A stretch of DNA of 14,570 nucleotides from Defluviitaleaceae bacterium (GTDB lineage Bacteria; Bacillota; Clostridia; Lachnospirales; WQUN01), in contig WRKK01000331.1 in assembly GCA_009782245.1 (NCBI GenBank), forward strand, positions 1 to 14,570. Direction: 5' to 3'. Of this stretch, positions 7,443 to 14,489 are shown piece after piece. The notes under the pieces were generated by a model, which was given only the letters and a program-made list of their open reading frames with translations, searched no databases and had not been told where the DNA came from. Each line of letters begins with the position of its first letter. Within the stretch, counting starts at the first letter, position 1. Both the position numbers and the translations under genes were made by a program.

Positions 7443-8054
7443 ATGAATCAACTAGAAACAACAATCGGAAATCTTGCAAAAAAATTTGCATTAAAATTAG
7501 AGCAAAAAGTCGCCGACCGAACAACCGAAATGCAACAAGACAACACCGCACATTACCTTATTTACAGGGTTTTGGGCATAAATGAACATGAAGGCTCTCT
7601 AATAGACCTTTACCAAAACAAAGGGCGATTTTTGTATAAATATGCAGGAGATTTTTTAGAAAAAGCCGCCTTTGCTTGTTTTAAGCATAAATTTCCGCAA
7701 GCCGAAAAAATAACAATCCCTAACAATCAAAGCCCGCGCCCAAAAACCTTTGAAATTGACTGCTTAATCGGCAACAGAGCCTACGAAATAAAATGGCGAG
7801 ATGCCACAACCGATGGCGACCACATCACAAAGGAGCATACAAGGGTCAAAGCCATTCAAAGCCAGGGCTACACGCCGATAAGAGTCATGTTTTATTATCC
7901 GAACCGCACACAAGCAATCCGCATACAAAAAACGCTCGAAACCCTTTATACAGGCGTTGCTGGCGAATATTATTACGGCGATTCCGCTTGGCAGCACATC
8001 TTGGATGCAACGGGCGTGGATTTGCACCAAATATTGAAAAATATAGCTAACTAG
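7443..8054 (+). CDS. Type II restriction endonuclease, ApaLI-like
   Basis: This 203-residue protein is in the size range of RE_ApaLI family enzymes. A PD-(D/E)XK-type core is visible: FEIDCLIGNRAYEIKWRDA (103-121), with D106 and the E115-I-K117 pair. This core is followed by ATTDGDHITKEHTR (121-134), which I associate with the ApaLI family. An N-terminal helical region (YRVLGINEHEGSLIDLYQNKG, 41-61) precedes it. The enzyme should make double-strand breaks at an unmethylated palindromic site. ApaLI itself cuts GTGCAC, but specificity here is inferred, not shown. It starts 52 nt after its own promoter, and its TAG overlaps the Shine-Dalgarno sequence of the methyltransferase gene 9 nt downstream, a coupled toxin-first order. 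Family confidence is good but comes from memory of motifs rather than a search. Confidence 0.85.
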   Translation: MNQLETTIGNLAKKFALKLEQKVADRTTEMQQDNTAHYLIYRVLGINEHEGSLIDLYQNKGRFLYKYAGDFLEKAAFACFKHKFPQAEKITIPNNQSPRPKTFEIDCLIGNRAYEIKWRDATTDGDHITKEHTRVKAIQSQGYTPIRVMFYYPNRTQAIRIQKTLETLYTGVAGEYYYGDSAWQHILDATGVDLHQILKNIAN

Positions 8055-8063
8055 GAGGTCAAA

Positions 8064-9278
8064 ATGTCTATTTTTTGCGGCGATTGCAAGGAAATTTTGC
8101 CAAATATAGAAGCGGAATCGGTTGACATGATATATCTCGATCCGCCGTTTTTTACGCAAAAAACGCACAACTTAAAAACTCGTGATAACGCCCAAAATTA
8201 CCACTTTGAAGACAGCTGGGAATCGGCGGAACATTACACAATTTACATGAAATCTCGCATAAAAGAGTGCCACAGAGTGCTAAAAAAGGACGGAAACATC
8301 TTTTTGCATTGCGACAAAAATGCGTCTCATTATTTGCGGCTAATTTTGGACGAAATTTTCGGAAGCAAAAATTTTCGCAACGAGATAATTTGGCATTATA
8401 AGCGGTGGAGCAGCAATAAATCGGCGTTGCAATCGCAGCATCAAGTAATTTATTTTTACGGCAAAACGAAAGCCAGCAAATTCAACACGCTGTACACGGA
8501 TTATTCCGCAACCACGAACATCGACCAAATATTGCAAGAACGCACGAGAGACGAACACGGCAAATCCAAATACAAGACAGACAGCGGCGGAAATATCGTT
8601 TGGGCAAAAGAAAAAAAGGGCGTACCGCTTGGCGATGTTTGGGAAATTCCGTATCTCAATCCAAAAGCCCACGAGCGGGTCGGTTATCCCACGCAAAAGC
8701 CCGTGTTGCTGTTGGAGCGAATTATCGAGATTTCCACGAATGTTGGAGACATTGTTTTGGATCCATTTTGCGGCAGCGGGACAACGCTAGTCGCCGCAAA
8801 GTTGCTAAACAGGCGATTTGTTGGCATAGATATTTCTAGCGATGCCGTAAATATTGCCACCAGCCGAACGGAAAATCCCATAAAAACAACGTCCATTTTG
8901 CTAGAAAAGGGGAAAAATTGTTACCTAACAAAAACGCCCACCGAGAGCAAAATTTTGGCATCACTCGAAGCTATTCCCGTGCAACGCAACGCTGGAATTG
9001 ACGGCTTTTTAACCATGCAGCAAGGGCGGCAAATTCCAATAAAAATCCAAAAGCAAGAGGAATCGTTGCAGGAGGCGAAACAGAAGTTAATGCAAGCCGC
9101 TAAAAAGCGGAATTATCCGTACATGGTGCTGATTCGCACACATAACAGCTTGCAAAATCAGTTGGAATGGTTTTCTTTTTCTGGGAATGCGACAATTTTT
9201 GTTGTGGATTCTTTGGAATTATCCGTTAGTAATTGGTTTGTTGGGCTTGAAAATTTGGCGAAAGTTGCTCAAATGTAG
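8064..9278 (+). CDS. Site-specific DNA methyltransferase (N6-adenine/N4-cytosine, beta-class) of the RM system
   Basis: This 404-residue protein begins 9 nt after the endonuclease stop, with AGGAGG as its ribosome site. The catalytic motif IV DPPF is at 26-29 (MIYLDPPFFTQ). A target-recognition-like insert spans about 110-200, and RVGYPTQKP is at 205-213. The SAM-binding motif FCGSGTT is at 235-241, followed by VGIDIS (253-258). The order IV before I marks the beta class (N6_N4_Mtase family). DPPF favours N6-adenine over N4-cytosine. Residues about 295-390 form an extra C-terminal domain with GIDGF (311-315), a strand IPIKIQK (324-330) and a helix ESLQEAKQKL. This resembles a PD-(D/E)XK fold with non-canonical residues. 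It protects host DNA from the upstream nuclease and uses SAM, releasing SAH. Exact specificity is unknown. Confidence 0.93.
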   Translation: MSIFCGDCKEILPNIEAESVDMIYLDPPFFTQKTHNLKTRDNAQNYHFEDSWESAEHYTIYMKSRIKECHRVLKKDGNIFLHCDKNASHYLRLILDEIFGSKNFRNEIIWHYKRWSSNKSALQSQHQVIYFYGKTKASKFNTLYTDYSATTNIDQILQERTRDEHGKSKYKTDSGGNIVWAKEKKGVPLGDVWEIPYLNPKAHERVGYPTQKPVLLLERIIEISTNVGDIVLDPFCGSGTTLVAAKLLNRRFVGIDISSDAVNIATSRTENPIKTTSILLEKGKNCYLTKTPTESKILASLEAIPVQRNAGIDGFLTMQQGRQIPIKIQKQEESLQEAKQKLMQAAKKRNYPYMVLIRTHNSLQNQLEWFSFSGNATIFVVDSLELSVSNWFVGLENLAKVAQM

Positions 9279-9334
9279 GGCTTGTAGGTTTGCTCTGCCT
9301 ATGTAATGAATCATTCCACCTCGTCCGCATATAT

Positions 9335-9359
9335 CATGGGAATGGGGTGGGGTGCAAGT
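9335..9359. repeat. Direct repeat, right copy, flanking the RM cassette
   Basis: CATGGG (9335-9340) plus the 17-nt block 9343-9359 match 7311-7334. On the minus strand this copy retains TTGCAC (9357-9352), but the -10 has decayed to ATATAT or TATATG, so it looks like a degenerate duplicate of the cotH promoter region. No gene for it to drive is evident on that strand. Confidence 0.68.
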
Positions 9360-9385
9360 AAAAAATGGGCGAAATTATCCGCCCA
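9360..9385 (-). terminator. Second (distal) terminator of ahcY
   Basis: On the minus strand TGGGCG (9385-9380), an 8-nt loop and CGCCCA (9371-9366) are followed by six T (9365-9360). It lies directly downstream of the first ahcY terminator and directly beside the direct-repeat copy. Confidence 0.72.
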
Positions 9386-9401
9386 CATTGTTGTGCATTT
9401 C

Positions 9402-9432
9402 AAAAAACCCCCATGAACTTTCGCCTATGGGG
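9402..9432 (-). terminator. Primary terminator of ahcY
   Basis: On the minus strand CCCCAT (9432-9427), a 12-nt loop and ATGGGG (9414-9409) are followed by one G and six T (9407-9402), 18 nt past the ahcY stop. In the plus direction the same stem is followed by ATTTTCC, so it may also weakly stop the convergent methyltransferase transcript. Confidence 0.75.
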
Positions 9433-9449
9433 ATTTTCCGTTTCAAATC

Positions 9450-10694
9450 CTATTCTCCCGTACTGTTCAAATATTCTTCCTGTTCGGCGGTTAGCTTATC
9501 CAAGCCCAAGCCCATTGCCTTAACTTTCATCATTGCAATATCTTCGTCAATTTCTTTTGGCACGTTGTACAAATCTGGTTTAAGAGATTTGCCGTTTTGG
9601 GCTAAATATCTCGCACTCATGGCTTGCAACGAGAAACTTAAATCCATAATATCGGCGGGGTGTCCGTTGCCAGCTACAATGTTGACTAGTCTTCCGTCCG
9701 CCAGCACGTTAATTGTGCGGCCGTCCGCCAGTTTGTAGCCCTCGATAAATGGGCGGCGTTCTTCCACAGATACAGCCAGTTCTCGCAAATCGGGCTTGCT
9801 AAACTCTACGTCAAAATGCCCAGAATTTGCCACTATTGCGTTGTTTTTCATTACCTCGTAATGCCGCTTTACTATTACATCTTTGCAACCCGTTACCGTT
9901 ACGAACAAATCGCCCTCTTTGGCGGCATCGTCCATGTTCATTACTTCAAAGCCGTTCATTGCCGCCTCTAAAGCACGGTAGGGGTTTATTTCGGTAACGA
10001 TTACTCGCGCGCCCAGCCCACGTGCGCGTTCGGCTATTCCCGAGCCGCACCAGCCGTAACCAGCCACAACAAGCACTTTGCCCGAAAGCATTACGTTTGT
10101 GCTGTACATGATTGCGTCCCAGGTGGATTGCCCTGTGCCGTGAACGTTGTCAAATAAGTATTTGCTGTACGCATCGTTTACCGCTATCATGGGGAACTTC
10201 AGCGTTCCCTGTTTTACACGAGCCCGCAAACGGTGGATTCCCGTTGTGGTTTCCTCGCTGCCGCCGATTAGGTTTGCGGCATAATCGGCACATTCGCCGT
10301 GCAGCAACGAAACAAAATCGCCGCCGTCGTCGATGATAATATCGGGCTTAAACGCCAGCGTTTGCTTTAGATGTTCAAAATATTCGTCCTGCGTTGCACC
10401 GTGAATTGCGTAAACGTTTACGCCCAAAGATGCCAGCCCTGCACAAACGTCATCTTTTGTGGACAGCGAGTTAGAGCCAGTAACAGCGACTTCTGCACCG
10501 CCAGCCCGCAAAACCAGTCCCAAATAAGCGGTTTTTGCCTCGAGGTGTACCGAAACGGCTATTTTCATGCCTTTGAACGGTTGTTCTTGTTGAAAACGCT
10601 GTTCGATTTGCGTAAGCACGGGCATAAATTCCTTTACCCAGGCTATTTTTTTTAATCCCATTGGGGCTAAACTTGGATCTTTTATAATGCTCAA
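9450..10694 (-). CDS. ahcY: Adenosylhomocysteinase (SAH hydrolase)
   Basis: This cytosolic NAD-dependent enzyme splits S-adenosylhomocysteine into adenosine and homocysteine and so relieves inhibition of methyltransferases. It has 414 residues from a TTG start at 10694 (MSIIKDPSLAPMG), chosen because a perfect AGGAGG sits 8 nt upstream. The in-frame ATG at 10736 would fall in the T-tract of a terminator. Substrate residues are visible: H50 in SVHLEAKTA, D124 in DDGGD, E148 in SEETTTG, K178 and D182 in NDAYSKYLFDN, and H345 in GNGHP. The NAD fold is at 205-240 with GYGWCGSG (212-219), and NSGHFDVE is at 290-297. It belongs to the shorter bacterial/archaeal form and lacks the KPDHYRY-type tail of longer forms. 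The leader is only about 40 nt after the upstream hairpin, with no obvious promoter of its own, so read-through from the SRP RNA/small-gene promoter is likely. Confidence 0.96.
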   Translation of the reverse strand: MSIIKDPSLAPMGLKKIAWVKEFMPVLTQIEQRFQQEQPFKGMKIAVSVHLEAKTAYLGLVLRAGGAEVAVTGSNSLSTKDDVCAGLASLGVNVYAIHGATQDEYFEHLKQTLAFKPDIIIDDGGDFVSLLHGECADYAANLIGGSEETTTGIHRLRARVKQGTLKFPMIAVNDAYSKYLFDNVHGTGQSTWDAIMYSTNVMLSGKVLVVAGYGWCGSGIAERARGLGARVIVTEINPYRALEAAMNGFEVMNMDDAAKEGDLFVTVTGCKDVIVKRHYEVMKNNAIVANSGHFDVEFSKPDLRELAVSVEERRPFIEGYKLADGRTINVLADGRLVNIVAGNGHPADIMDLSFSLQAMSARYLAQNGKSLKPDLYNVPKEIDEDIAMMKVKAMGLGLDKLTAEQEEYLNSTGE

Positions 10695-10734
10695 TTTTTT
10701 TGCCTCCTGTGCGAAAACTAATGATTTTAATGAC

Positions 10735-10776
10735 AAAAAGGCGTGTCCAAAAATTGCGACAACAAAGGAACACGCC
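10735..10776 (-). terminator. Hairpin terminator/attenuator between the 79-aa gene and ahcY
   Basis: On the minus strand GGCGTGT (10776-10770), a one-base bulge with GG/CC pairing and an 18-nt loop pair with ACACGCC (10746-10740), followed by five T (10739-10735). It lies 19 nt after the stop of the small membrane gene and about 40 nt before the ahcY TTG. Because no clear promoter lies between it and ahcY, it probably works as a partial terminator that sets ahcY output. It does not look like a known SAH riboswitch. Confidence 0.78.
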
Positions 10777-10795
10777 CAAAGTTTACTTAATTTAA

Positions 10796-11035
10796 TTATT
10801 CGTCAAAGTCGCGTTCGTTAGCGTATTCTAAATCTTCGTCTTCGTGGTCATCTTCGTCTTCGTCCACTTCGTCAACCCAAAAACCTTCGTCCATGTTGCG
10901 ATGTTCTGAAATTAGGCGTACTTTTCTAACAATAAGAGCAACAGTAACACCGACAGCAATAACGACCAAAATAGCCGCTACAATTATTCCAACGGGACAT
11001 TCACCTTTTTTGTCCCAACAAACTTTTTTGTTCAT
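10796..11035 (-). CDS. Small single-pass membrane protein with acidic tail
   Basis: This 79-residue protein has an N-terminal segment with two cysteines (MNKKVCWDKKGECP), then one membrane helix (about 15-36, GIIVAAILVVIAVGVTVALIV). A basic flank follows (RKVRLISEHR), and the tail (47-79) consists largely of Asp and Glu (VDEVDEDEDDHEDEDLEY). AAAGGGG lies about 7 nt ahead of the ATG. I do not recognise a family. The helix with positive residues on its C-terminal side suggests the acidic tail is cytoplasmic, which is an inference. It begins about 25 nt after the 3' end of the SRP RNA and is followed by a hairpin terminator, so it is probably transcribed at least partly by read-through from the strong SRP RNA promoter. 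Confidence 0.75.
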   Translation of the reverse strand: MNKKVCWDKKGECPVGIIVAAILVVIAVGVTVALIVRKVRLISEHRNMDEGFWVDEVDEDEDDHEDEDLEYANERDFDE

Positions 11036-11059
11036 AAAAATTCCCCTTTCATAGTGGAA

Positions 11060-11336
11060 AAAATAATAACCGTGCGCCTACCGTCGACATTCCTTTCCGG
11101 ACGTAACCACAGCAGTTTGCTATTGCTAAGAACCCCAACGGCACATAAGGGAATTTACTTAGCGCTGCTTCTTTCCAGACCTGACGCGGTTCATAAAGCC
11201 TTATTGCGTTGGACTCAGCCGTCAACGCCACTTACTGCGGGCAGACCCCACAAAAGAGGAGCCTAAGGACAGGCATCACCCCTGCTATAGCGGATTGCAG
11301 GTACCAAGGAACCGCTACCTCCCCAGTTAGCACGGA
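11060..11336 (-). ncRNA. ffs: Signal recognition particle RNA, large (Alu-domain) bacterial form
   Basis: The minus strand carries the invariant SRP S-domain core GTCAGGTCTGGAAAGAAGCAGC region (about 11166-11187), with the GGAA tetraloop at 11176-11173. The 5' part, CCGTGCTAACTGGGGAGGTAGCGG and the later AATCCGCTATAGCAGGG, matches the Alu-domain pattern of Bacillus/Clostridia SRP RNAs. The terminal stem closes as CCGUGC (11335-11330) with GCACGG (11075-11070), and a T-rich run follows (11069-11058). The length of about 275 nt fits the large Firmicute form. With Ffh it targets membrane proteins co-translationally. The ORFs readable across this region are spurious. Confidence 0.95.
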
Positions 11337-11342
11337 TAATTT

Positions 11343-11395
11343 ATTATAGTATATATTTTGTGTGCCGTCAACTTTTTTTGAAAAAAATTTTTTTT
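11343..11395 (-). promoter_or_regulatory. Strong SRP RNA promoter with UP-like A/T tracts
   Basis: On the minus strand TTGACG (11371-11366), an exact 17-nt spacer and consensus TATAAT (11348-11343) place the start about 7 nt before CCGTGC. Immediately upstream lie A8T7 and A7 tracts (11395-11373), as in UP elements of stable-RNA promoters. They may also help end yfhO-family transcription. Confidence 0.85.
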
Positions 11396-11431
11396 GGGGA
11401 TTTAAGGCGAAAAATTCAGCATGGCGAGATG

Positions 11432-14350
11432 TTATTCAGCAATTTCAAGTTCAGTTATTTTCAACTTCGCCGATATTTTCGGGTAAAACTTAACTAGCAA
11501 AACAAACACGGCTATTCCAACCAAAGATAAAATAAAGCCTAAAGTCATTCCAGGAGTGCGATAACGCAATTCTATTTCGTGATGCCCCGCAGGTAATTCT
11601 AGTGCCATAAATGCGATGTTTGCTTGCAATAATTCGGCAGGTTGCCCGTTTACGTAAGCCCGCCAACCCGCAGAATAGGGTATACTTAGGAATAAATATC
11701 GGCTATCTGGCAAGGTAATTTCGCCAGTAATGCGGTTGGTTAGCCCTGGAATGCCCCTGTTGTGCATATTTAGGTTGGTTAGAGTGTGTTCGTGCAGGGC
11801 GGCGGTGCGGTCGGCGAAGTTTTGCATTGGTAGGGCTAATATTTCTATGTTGTCTAAAGTAAAATTGCCAGCGTGTGCAAAGGTTATTGTAACGCTACTT
11901 CTAGGCTCTTCAGAAAAGCCTAGATTGTGCGTATAATTAAAATCGTGATACATATACCTCCACACATTTCCGCCAAGTGCGGCAAAACGGCGGGTTCTTC
12001 CTGTAGCGGTATCAAATGTCATATTCGTTACTGACATTGTATTGTGCATAAAATTGGATAACCTAATGTATAATTCGCTGTATGCGGCGGAATCGTCAAA
12101 GTTTAGTGTTATAGTTGCGTTATTTTGGGCAACTCGTAATATTCCGTCTTCCCAAGTTAAATTGTTGGTTTCGGCAATCTCAAATGGGATTCTGTAGGTA
12201 TCAAATTCCAAATTGGGAATTGTTTGGTTGCTATTCAAAACAACCGCTTGTAATAGTGTTTCTCTTCTTCTCACAGAATCCAATAGCATGAAATCGTTGT
12301 AATTTATTGCGTTTTGGTATGTGAATCCAAATGGTAGCCAGTTTTGGTTTCTGAAAATGTTCAAATCGTTGTATTGTGTGGGATTTTCAAAACCGTAAGG
12401 AACATTTAGCCAAATTGAGTCTAACGAATGGTGTGTTACAAAATATTCTACTGATGCAATGGCGTTTAAGGAAACTTCATGCCCAAATTGTTGAAAATAA
12501 AAAGAGGTTGTAAACGGAGTGCCAGAATAGTACAATTTTTCAAGGTCATTCAAAAATTGCAACAAATTAGGGTTGGTAATGCTCTTGCCAGAGGTCATTC
12601 CTAAATAATCTCTAGTCATTGGAGCACCTGGCATAACCGCTTGCGTATCTATTCTAAAAAATCTGTCTCGAAGCACTAAATTGCTTGGTATTTCAGGGTG
12701 TTGTTGGTGAACACTTCCAAATACACGAAAATTATTTGCAATATTTCCTATCCCCTCACCAAATGCAAAATACGAATTTAGCATTAGATTAGCAGAGACT
12801 ACCATTACTAGCAGAATTTGTTTGAAATTAACCGATTGCGAAATTGAATCTAAATTAGGAACTGTAAACTGGTACTGTGAAGTTTTATCTGGGTTAAATT
12901 TTGTAATCCCGAAAAATACAAGGATTGATTTTTTCGTTGCAGGTTTTTCGAGACTTTTCAAGGTTTTGCCAGTTTCTTCATCATCATTTATTTTGGCAGG
13001 TTTTGAATTAGAAAAATTATACGCCAAAATGACTAAAGTTGCCGCTAACATTGCAAAACTCATTAGTTGCCAGATATTTCTGTATCTTGGAATAATAGTA
13101 GCCATAAAGCCATAAACAGAGGTAATTAACAGGCAAAACGCAAACATTTTATTACGCAAAACTTGCATATGCGGTATTGATATTGTTACCACAAGAGCCA
13201 CCACGAAAACAATTATAAATGTCCAACGAGTGCTGTAATAGCTTAATCCGTGCATTAAAATACTGCCAAAAGGCACAAGTCGCAAAGTAATTAAAACTAC
13301 AACCAAAGCAAGCCAGTGCATACGTTGGCTTAAAGTGTTTTTAGTGCCATCGAAAATCAGCCATATTATGGCAAAAATTGAAATTGCCGATAGAAACAAA
13401 TGAGCATTATTAGCATTGCCAGAAATAAATCGCATAAAAAAGTCTCTATAAAAATTCATGTTCATTGTCCACAATTCCACATTTGTGGTATTAAATCCCC
13501 TCATACCCTCATTGTTTAATATAAAAAAGAGTGTTGGTATCGAAATAACTGAACTTATAAGCAAACCCAAAATAGTGTATACAGCCGCTATTCCTGCTTT
13601 ACCAAACAAATTTTTTATGTAATTTTTAGGATAAAAATAATGAACTCTTATAAGTGCGTACGGTACAAAAAACACTAAAATCATGTAAAGCCAGTAAAAG
13701 CCTGCTATTGCCATTAAAGATGTGCTTATTACAAGCAAGTATGGCTTTTTGCCAGTAATGGCACGTTCTAAACCCTCTATCATAAGAGGTAAATACAAAA
13801 GAGGGTACAAAAACATATTAGGATGCCAAGTGAGATCAGCAAAAACCCAACCACTAAAAACATAAGTTAATGCTCCGATGATACTTGCGTAATTTGCTTG
13901 TTTCATGTATTTTGCAAAATGTATAAAAGTTACGCCAGATAAATATATGCCCAATACGGTAAAAACGTTCAAATAAATTTCAGCGTAGCGACTAGGCACA
14001 AATACAGTAAAAAGGTGCAATATACCAAAATTAACAGGAAAAAAATTTGAGGCTAAAACGTCAGAACCAAAATTAAGACCAAAGTCAAAAAATGCAATAT
14101 TAAAGTCGCCTTGCAGGGCATTTCTTATAATTTCTCTAAGAAATCTGCCCATATAGTGAAAGCCTGGAAACCATTGTATAGCACCATCGCCACCTCTAAT
14201 AAAAGAACGTCCGTTTTGCCAAAACGGACTATACCCAACTGCGAAAATTACCGCAAACAAAATGGTATACAAAAAATACACATTGCCAGATGCTTTTATT
14301 GCAATATCTTCAAGGTTTTTTGCAATTTTTTGGATTTTAGATACATTCAT
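11432..14350 (-). CDS. YfhO-family polytopic membrane protein
   Basis: This 972-residue protein starts at an ATG with GGAGGG 8-9 nt upstream. About twelve hydrophobic segments occupy residues 20-460, one more lies near 505-530, a large extracytoplasmic domain spans about 540-930, and a last helix is at 938-953. The C-terminal signature SIPYSAGWRAYVNGQ...ALELPAGHHEIELRYRTPG (about 890-935) followed by the final helix is typical of YfhO proteins. In Bacillus, YfhO is linked to glycosylation of lipoteichoic acid, as a GT-C-like enzyme using lipid-linked sugar. Lys/Glu/Thr-rich cytoplasmic residues 465-500 separate the two membrane blocks. It appears monocistronic, between the bidirectional hairpin (14398-14458) and the SRP RNA promoter. 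Substrate is unknown. Confidence 0.9.
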   Translation of the reverse strand: MNVSKIQKIAKNLEDIAIKASGNVYFLYTILFAVIFAVGYSPFWQNGRSFIRGGDGAIQWFPGFHYMGRFLREIIRNALQGDFNIAFFDFGLNFGSDVLASNFFPVNFGILHLFTVFVPSRYAEIYLNVFTVLGIYLSGVTFIHFAKYMKQANYASIIGALTYVFSGWVFADLTWHPNMFLYPLLYLPLMIEGLERAITGKKPYLLVISTSLMAIAGFYWLYMILVFFVPYALIRVHYFYPKNYIKNLFGKAGIAAVYTILGLLISSVISIPTLFFILNNEGMRGFNTTNVELWTMNMNFYRDFFMRFISGNANNAHLFLSAISIFAIIWLIFDGTKNTLSQRMHWLALVVVLITLRLVPFGSILMHGLSYYSTRWTFIIVFVVALVVTISIPHMQVLRNKMFAFCLLITSVYGFMATIIPRYRNIWQLMSFAMLAATLVILAYNFSNSKPAKINDDEETGKTLKSLEKPATKKSILVFFGITKFNPDKTSQYQFTVPNLDSISQSVNFKQILLVMVVSANLMLNSYFAFGEGIGNIANNFRVFGSVHQQHPEIPSNLVLRDRFFRIDTQAVMPGAPMTRDYLGMTSGKSITNPNLLQFLNDLEKLYYSGTPFTTSFYFQQFGHEVSLNAIASVEYFVTHHSLDSIWLNVPYGFENPTQYNDLNIFRNQNWLPFGFTYQNAINYNDFMLLDSVRRRETLLQAVVLNSNQTIPNLEFDTYRIPFEIAETNNLTWEDGILRVAQNNATITLNFDDSAAYSELYIRLSNFMHNTMSVTNMTFDTATGRTRRFAALGGNVWRYMYHDFNYTHNLGFSEEPRSSVTITFAHAGNFTLDNIEILALPMQNFADRTAALHEHTLTNLNMHNRGIPGLTNRITGEITLPDSRYLFLSIPYSAGWRAYVNGQPAELLQANIAFMALELPAGHHEIELRYRTPGMTLGFILSLVGIAVFVLLVKFYPKISAKLKITELEIAE

Positions 14351-14397
14351 TAGTTAAACCCTCCGTTTATGTTTTATGTATTTTTAATTTTGCACAC

Positions 14398-14458
14398 AAA
14401 AAACACAAGCAACTCTAACTGGGCTAAATGCCGAGATGGTTTGTTGCTTGTGTTTTTT
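14398..14458. terminator. Perfect 16-bp bidirectional hairpin
   Basis: AAAAAACACAAGCAAC (14398-14413) is the exact reverse complement of GTTGCTTGTGTTTTTT (14443-14458), with a 29-nt loop. Each strand ends the stem with six T, so it can terminate transcription both ways. It lies 48 nt upstream of the YfhO start and 32 nt before the putative plus-strand start at 14490. Confidence 0.85.
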
Positions 14459-14489
14459 GCGGTTTTTAATGTTTTTGGGGTCGCAAAAA

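Noticed and set aside
7274..7444. Longer CotH-family N-terminus
   Set aside because: It would run through the -10/-35 promoter and past the GGAGG site. The internal ATG begins a standard signal anchor.
7443..9278. Absence of GTGCAC as proof of ApaLI specificity
   Set aside because: Only a few sites would be expected by chance in a window of this size, and the count was made by eye.
9219..9314. 31-residue minus-strand ORF behind the degenerate promoter copy, with a GAGGTGG site
   Set aside because: It is too short, lies antisense to the methyltransferase 3' end, and has a decayed -10. No protein-like features.
10695..10736. ATG-initiated N-terminal extension of ahcY
   Set aside because: It begins within a terminator T-tract and includes the AGGAGG ribosome site. 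The TTG start gives the normal family N-terminus.
10735..10776. SAH riboswitch ahead of ahcY
   Set aside because: Only a simple hairpin with a T-tract is seen. The pseudoknotted SAH riboswitch core is not recognisable.
11049..11266. Short ORFs on both strands in the ffs region
   Set aside because: They lie within the SRP RNA, whose conserved core, promoter and terminal stem explain the sequence.
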